49,079 bases of DNA from IMG/VR virus record IMGVR_UViG_3300013131_000066, positions 1 through 49,079 of that record; one strand, given 5' to 3'. The notes under the pieces are model-generated. The model was given only the letters and a program-made list of their open reading frames with translations, was not told the DNA's origin and made no database searches. Below, in pieces: positions 46,801 through 49,079 of the stretch. Both the position numbers and the translations under genes were made by a program. This DNA is from a virus. Positions within the stretch are counted from its first letter, which is position 1, and the number at the start of each line of letters is the position of its first letter.

Positions 46801-47125
46801 CGTGCCCTTACAAGGCATTCCCAATGGCACCTATAACGTGCTCACTTATGGCAGCACTGATGGCACTCGTTCCCTTAATGGCGTGACAGTCGCCAATGGC
46901 ACTGCTCCAGCTCTTGCTTCACAAAGTGGTAATTTGTTTGTGCTTGGTCAAAATGTGCGCTCTAAGCGTGTGTTTCGCGTGACGGAAGTAACAATGGAAG
47001 AAGAAGGAGAAACAACTGTTCGCGCAGTAGAACATCCTTGTGACGCCAATGGTCAATCTTTTATTGCGGAAGGACTTTCTTCCTATGTGAATGGATTGTT
47101 TACCATTGATGGCGCGGCAGAGTAG
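43802..47125 (+). CDS. Tail tip / host-specificity protein, J-like (1107 aa)
   Basis: A central tail hub that carries receptor-binding parts. The N-terminal 80 residues include a hydrophobic helix (ALILTIVGILFQVASVLLM, about 46-64) and then the AVYGDTVPLVY segment typical of J-like hubs. A coiled coil lies at about 380-470 (NNEIAALQNENNALQDEINS). The hub domains follow to a beta-rich C-terminus. The hydrophobic helix recalls lambda gpI, so an I-J fusion is possible. ATG 43802 overlaps the K-like stop. Confidence 0.75.
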   Translation: MTRKLLPYEYDLIDALGIKREEYLDFVAQQHIYKDIKQGTVLDARNDFGITALILTIVGILFQVASVLLMPKPKAPKERGTEQTRDAVLAPRIGFNGAQDLAVYGDTVPLVYTNTAQNINGGVRVASLLLWSGILSFGNNQFMRLMMTVGASGIANIDPERTALGQFPARDLVFGNVWQYYNENGPTLYQNLIKGGGTDPTITFGTDTTAKLNGLPGAEEGFSQAFSPTTANTVGVTGFIPIEADVLILNEDGNTERRRVEARFQSRSGAYWPNNSDRPFVPVGDFWDLFIAHTIELLPTTDTAGIARQDALRNSASQIDNGTIFKAGSALFRVVSIGFADNSTNGIEGGDLYAGVECIRTGKLPRANYGLGHWKGVGDRINALQKRIDNINAAITKAQGLRDIDQKILNRGSVVSFGKGGFGSQRLTQAEKNRYQSNVNNYNNEIAALQNENNALQDEINSLQGQGGPESFHVKGLARIEEAAYASVTKCNVLDIALRFQVYRRLNGRANVYGKNQVNYGHSASDNGAKARTAMFALWYRLDNSGEYIRLPYIFCCRGVNQQETFAYLKLISRNAGPRFIAIKLEPVVDTYIEIRTFHTRGYCYLNPTGPLVTLGSDLTENDNVEVYFNGSVYRDGSRGDYPPFNKSPANTTEFDLFNYDAFSNTSFSFDSSAEIKITAVTEQRIESWQNYGPSLYSGLSTLAVHVVSGAGTQDLRSVSAYVTEGKRVRLLPTSQNYFGNEATNVPDDAAITNFANSAPSNSTSFAADIFLDTILDGINGIGRYASLHSVDVMQLAQSKRFCERNGLFMDGVIADARPWREFWAQVAPFSLLELGKIGGKETLVPALPYEKNTGAITRSVSITALFNQGNILEESLKEEFIDYGTGVQDVIVTLIYRDVERNGVFPRNNSVEVKRTDTQEANAVRESLDISQFVTTRAQAILLGKYLCNVRRYNRRAIELVTFPTDIFVMPGSYVYVETSNNQWDGIYTGRIEDGGALNVPLQGIPNGTYNVLTYGSTDGTRSLNGVTVANGTAPALASQSGNLFVLGQNVRSKRVFRVTEVTMEEEGETTVRAVEHPCDANGQSFIAEGLSSYVNGLFTIDGAAE

Positions 47126-47149
47126 AATGCAGACAAATGGTTAATTAAA

Positions 47150-47647
47150 ATGGGCTTTTATACTGGTCGCACTGGCAAGCTTTACCTTTATGGTATTTTT
47201 CCTCCATCTTTTGGCTCTGCATTGACCCCTACCGATACAAATGCTGTATTGAAAATTCGCGATTGGTCCCTTGACACAAGCCTAGAACTTTTGGAGACCA
47301 CCACTATTGACACGGCAGTGAAAACATACACGCCTGGCATGGTCAGTTCCACTGGTTCAGCCACTGTCATGTACTATCGGGCAGAGCCAGGCGACGTAGG
47401 CATACAGTTTGAACAATTGCTTAATAAAGTGATGAAAACAAGCGGCGCTGGCGTTACGGAAGCAGACAAAGTAGGAATGATGCTGCGAGCCGGATCACAA
47501 CCAGGGGCTGGCGTAGATATAAAGGATGACATTGGCTTTAATGCTTATATTACCAATGCAAGTATCACTGTTGGCACTGGAGAGCTGACTAGCGTATCGT
47601 TACAATTTACCGTGGATGGACCATTTATAGAACTAATTGACGCATGA
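47150..47647 (+). CDS. Tail tube-like protein (165 aa)
   Basis: The pattern KIRDWSLDTSLELLETTTID and SVSLQFTVDGPF is typical of siphovirus tail tube proteins (insertion of a long loop after beta-strands). Its location after the tip protein is unusual, and another tube candidate lies at 35483-36061. It may be a tail cap, a decoration, or the actual tube. It overlaps the next gene by 4 bases. Confidence 0.6.
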   Translation: MGFYTGRTGKLYLYGIFPPSFGSALTPTDTNAVLKIRDWSLDTSLELLETTTIDTAVKTYTPGMVSSTGSATVMYYRAEPGDVGIQFEQLLNKVMKTSGAGVTEADKVGMMLRAGSQPGAGVDIKDDIGFNAYITNASITVGTGELTSVSLQFTVDGPFIELIDA

Positions 47648-48528
47648 CCTATTTTGTTGGGCGCATTGGTAATGTAAGACTTCGACGCAATAACGAAGGA
47701 ATATTTTCGGCAATCGTCAAAGACGCCGACGTTACTATCGTCTTGAATCGAGTGGGTTTTGAAGGGGCTCTTGATAATTTGCTAACTGGAGATAAAATTA
47801 CAATTAGCACTCCAGACCCGCGAGGATTGGTGTTTTTTACAACTCCCAGTTGGGTGGATGGTGAAGGCGTTGAGCAGCGTAGCTTTTCAGCTTTTATTAA
47901 TGTCAACGCCGCTGGTGGTTTGCGGTTTTTCCCAACTTTTGCAGATGCTGTAAATAACAATCGCGCCGCCGAATTTCAAATAAAAAACTTTGAAGGAGAG
48001 CCATTGCTTGTTGAATTAGTGGTGCGAGATGTATCTCCAAATGTGTTGGGAGATGTGACCAGTTATACTTTCAACACTGATCGTGAAGGCTTAGATGCTA
48101 CCACGCTAAATGATAAATTTAAGCGTATGTATTCGGCAGGCCTTATCAGCGGAAGCGGATCTATTGACTGCTTGTTTGATAATACTACTTCTGGCGTAAA
48201 AGAAACGCCGCTATTAATGTTACAGCTTATACATCGCGTGGATATTGGCAGCGCATTTGATTGCCTGCTGTCAATCACCGACCCATTAAATGACCCAGCA
48301 CTTTCGGCTGACGACAATATTTACTATGAATTCACTGCAATGGTCACGCGGTCCGGCTTGGAACTGTCCGCTTCTGATTTAATTTCGTGTAGTATAGATT
48401 TTGTAACCACTGGTGAAATTAAACTATTAGTGGGTCGTCCATCTGGTTACGTCCTGAAAGAGGACGAAGATCGTCTTGCTCTTAACCAAAATAGTCTAGA
48501 GTTCCTCCTTACGGAAGTGGAAGACTAG
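47644..48528 (+). CDS. Tail protein, tube-like beta-rich (294 aa)
   Basis: The product begins MTYFVGRIGNVRLRRNNEGI, which parallels the start of the preceding tube-like protein (MGFYTGRTGKLYLYG). It contains IYYEFTAMVTRSGLELSASD and ends LEFLLTEVED. It may be a two-domain paralogue of the preceding protein. The function is inferred from position and fold impression. Confidence 0.5.
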   Translation: MTYFVGRIGNVRLRRNNEGIFSAIVKDADVTIVLNRVGFEGALDNLLTGDKITISTPDPRGLVFFTTPSWVDGEGVEQRSFSAFINVNAAGGLRFFPTFADAVNNNRAAEFQIKNFEGEPLLVELVVRDVSPNVLGDVTSYTFNTDREGLDATTLNDKFKRMYSAGLISGSGSIDCLFDNTTSGVKETPLLMLQLIHRVDIGSAFDCLLSITDPLNDPALSADDNIYYEFTAMVTRSGLELSASDLISCSIDFVTTGEIKLLVGRPSGYVLKEDEDRLALNQNSLEFLLTEVED

Positions 48529-48553
48529 AATGTACCAAAAGAATTTATAACTC

Positions 48554-49079
48554 GTGGCAGATCAACGTATTACGCAGCTAAAAAAGCTGAGTCAAGCTGA
48601 TGTTGCAGCTAATGATGTGCTGCCCATTGTTGACGTGGGTAGTAGTATCACCAAAAAGGTGGAGGCCAAGGATCTATTCCAAGCTGCCGCTGATTTGGCT
48701 GACAATAGCAGCATTAATTTAGCAAAGCTTAATCAAGCCAGTGCGACCAAACTTGGCACTGCCGCATTAGCTGATGATGCCATCACTGCTGCAAAATTAG
48801 CAAATGATAGTGCCATTGCTTATGACTCAGTGGCGCCTACCATTGATAATTTTGAAGGAAGGGGCTATGTAAATAGCACTAGCAAAAATTTGCAAGTGTG
48901 GAATGGTAGCGCCTTTGATCAAGTGGTGATGCCTACGGCTGGCATTGCAGACCTAGCTGTGAGCACTGCCAAGATTGCCAATAATGCAATTACCACGGCT
49001 AAAGTTGATATTGCCGGCCTTGGTCCTACTGCCATTGCCACTAATGCCATCACGACAGCCAAAGTTGTTGATACAGCCA
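48554..49079 (+). CDS. Tail fibre-like protein, cut by window end
   Basis: From GTG 48554 the frame reads MADQRITQLKKLSQADVAAN and continues open to the last base (175 codons). Repeated units of the type NAITTAKV and DDAITAAKLANDS are typical of phage fibre or base protein N-terminal regions. Its C-terminal receptor-binding part is outside the window. Confidence 0.7.
   Translation, partial: MADQRITQLKKLSQADVAANDVLPIVDVGSSITKKVEAKDLFQAAADLADNSSINLAKLNQASATKLGTAALADDAITAAKLANDSAIAYDSVAPTIDNFEGRGYVNSTSKNLQVWNGSAFDQVVMPTAGIADLAVSTAKIANNAITTAKVDIAGLGPTAIATNAITTAKVVDTA

Noticed and set aside
1-49079. tRNA genes and CRISPR arrays
   Set aside because: No T-loop GTTCGAAT-like strings in cloverleaf context and no regularly spaced direct repeats with unique spacers were seen by eye; a tRNAscan-SE run would be decisive.

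Overview
The window reads as about 49 kb of a tailed double-stranded DNA phage with a long, probably non-contractile tail (siphovirus-like). I infer a cyanobacterial host. The evidence is a DUF4278-like YRG protein, a short ribonucleotide reductase pair of the kind known from cyanophages, start regions that are pyrimidine-rich and often lack a Shine-Dalgarno site, and an overall cyanophage-like gene complement. No tRNA, rRNA, CRISPR array, integrase or photosynthesis gene was seen. The window is partial: the last gene runs off the right edge, and no DNA polymerase or primase is present.

Layout. (1) 1-4.1 kb: one minus-strand gene, a structured non-coding leader, then a run of small plus-strand genes including a probable small terminase subunit. 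(2) 4.1-8 kb: a secreted RlpA-like protein behind a structured leader, then an HNH nuclease / SF2 helicase-like / unknown three-gene cassette. (3) 8-15 kb: many small genes, often separated by terminator, promoter and 5' hairpin; a DUF932 protein, a sliding-clamp-like protein and a DUF4942-type adenine methyltransferase. (4) 15.1-16.4 kb: a largely non-coding hub with palindromic terminators, a tiny minus-strand coiled-coil gene and several structured repeat elements. (5) 16.4-21.9 kb: small genes, an HNH endonuclease abutting the RNR large subunit, the RNR small subunit, a phosphoesterase and a DUF4278 gene. (6) 24.3-21.9 kb, minus strand: PD-(D/E)XK nuclease, large terminase and two small genes. 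(7) 24.3-49 kb, plus strand: portal, MuF-like protein, three glycosyltransferases plus a methyltransferase, maturation protease, decoration and major capsid proteins, connectors, tail tube, tail assembly chaperones joined by a -1 frameshift, tape measure, tail tip, tail-tube-like proteins and a fibre-like protein. One HTH repressor-like gene sits antisense inside the head module.

How it works together. The terminase pair, nuclease and portal package DNA into a HK97-fold capsid. RNR, clamp, helicase and methyltransferase fit DNA metabolism. The RlpA-like protein, the NlpC/P60 domain inside the tape measure and a separate NlpC/P60 tail protein could act on peptidoglycan. The glycosyltransferase cassette could modify virion or host glycans.

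The most unusual signal is a family of five intergenic stem-loop elements (A 635-684, B 739-789, C 15924-15980, D 16140-16189, E 16232-16285). Each has a fully paired outer stem whose sequence changes from copy to copy and a conserved interior with a second hairpin. They occur in both orientations. I cannot match them to a known RNA family.
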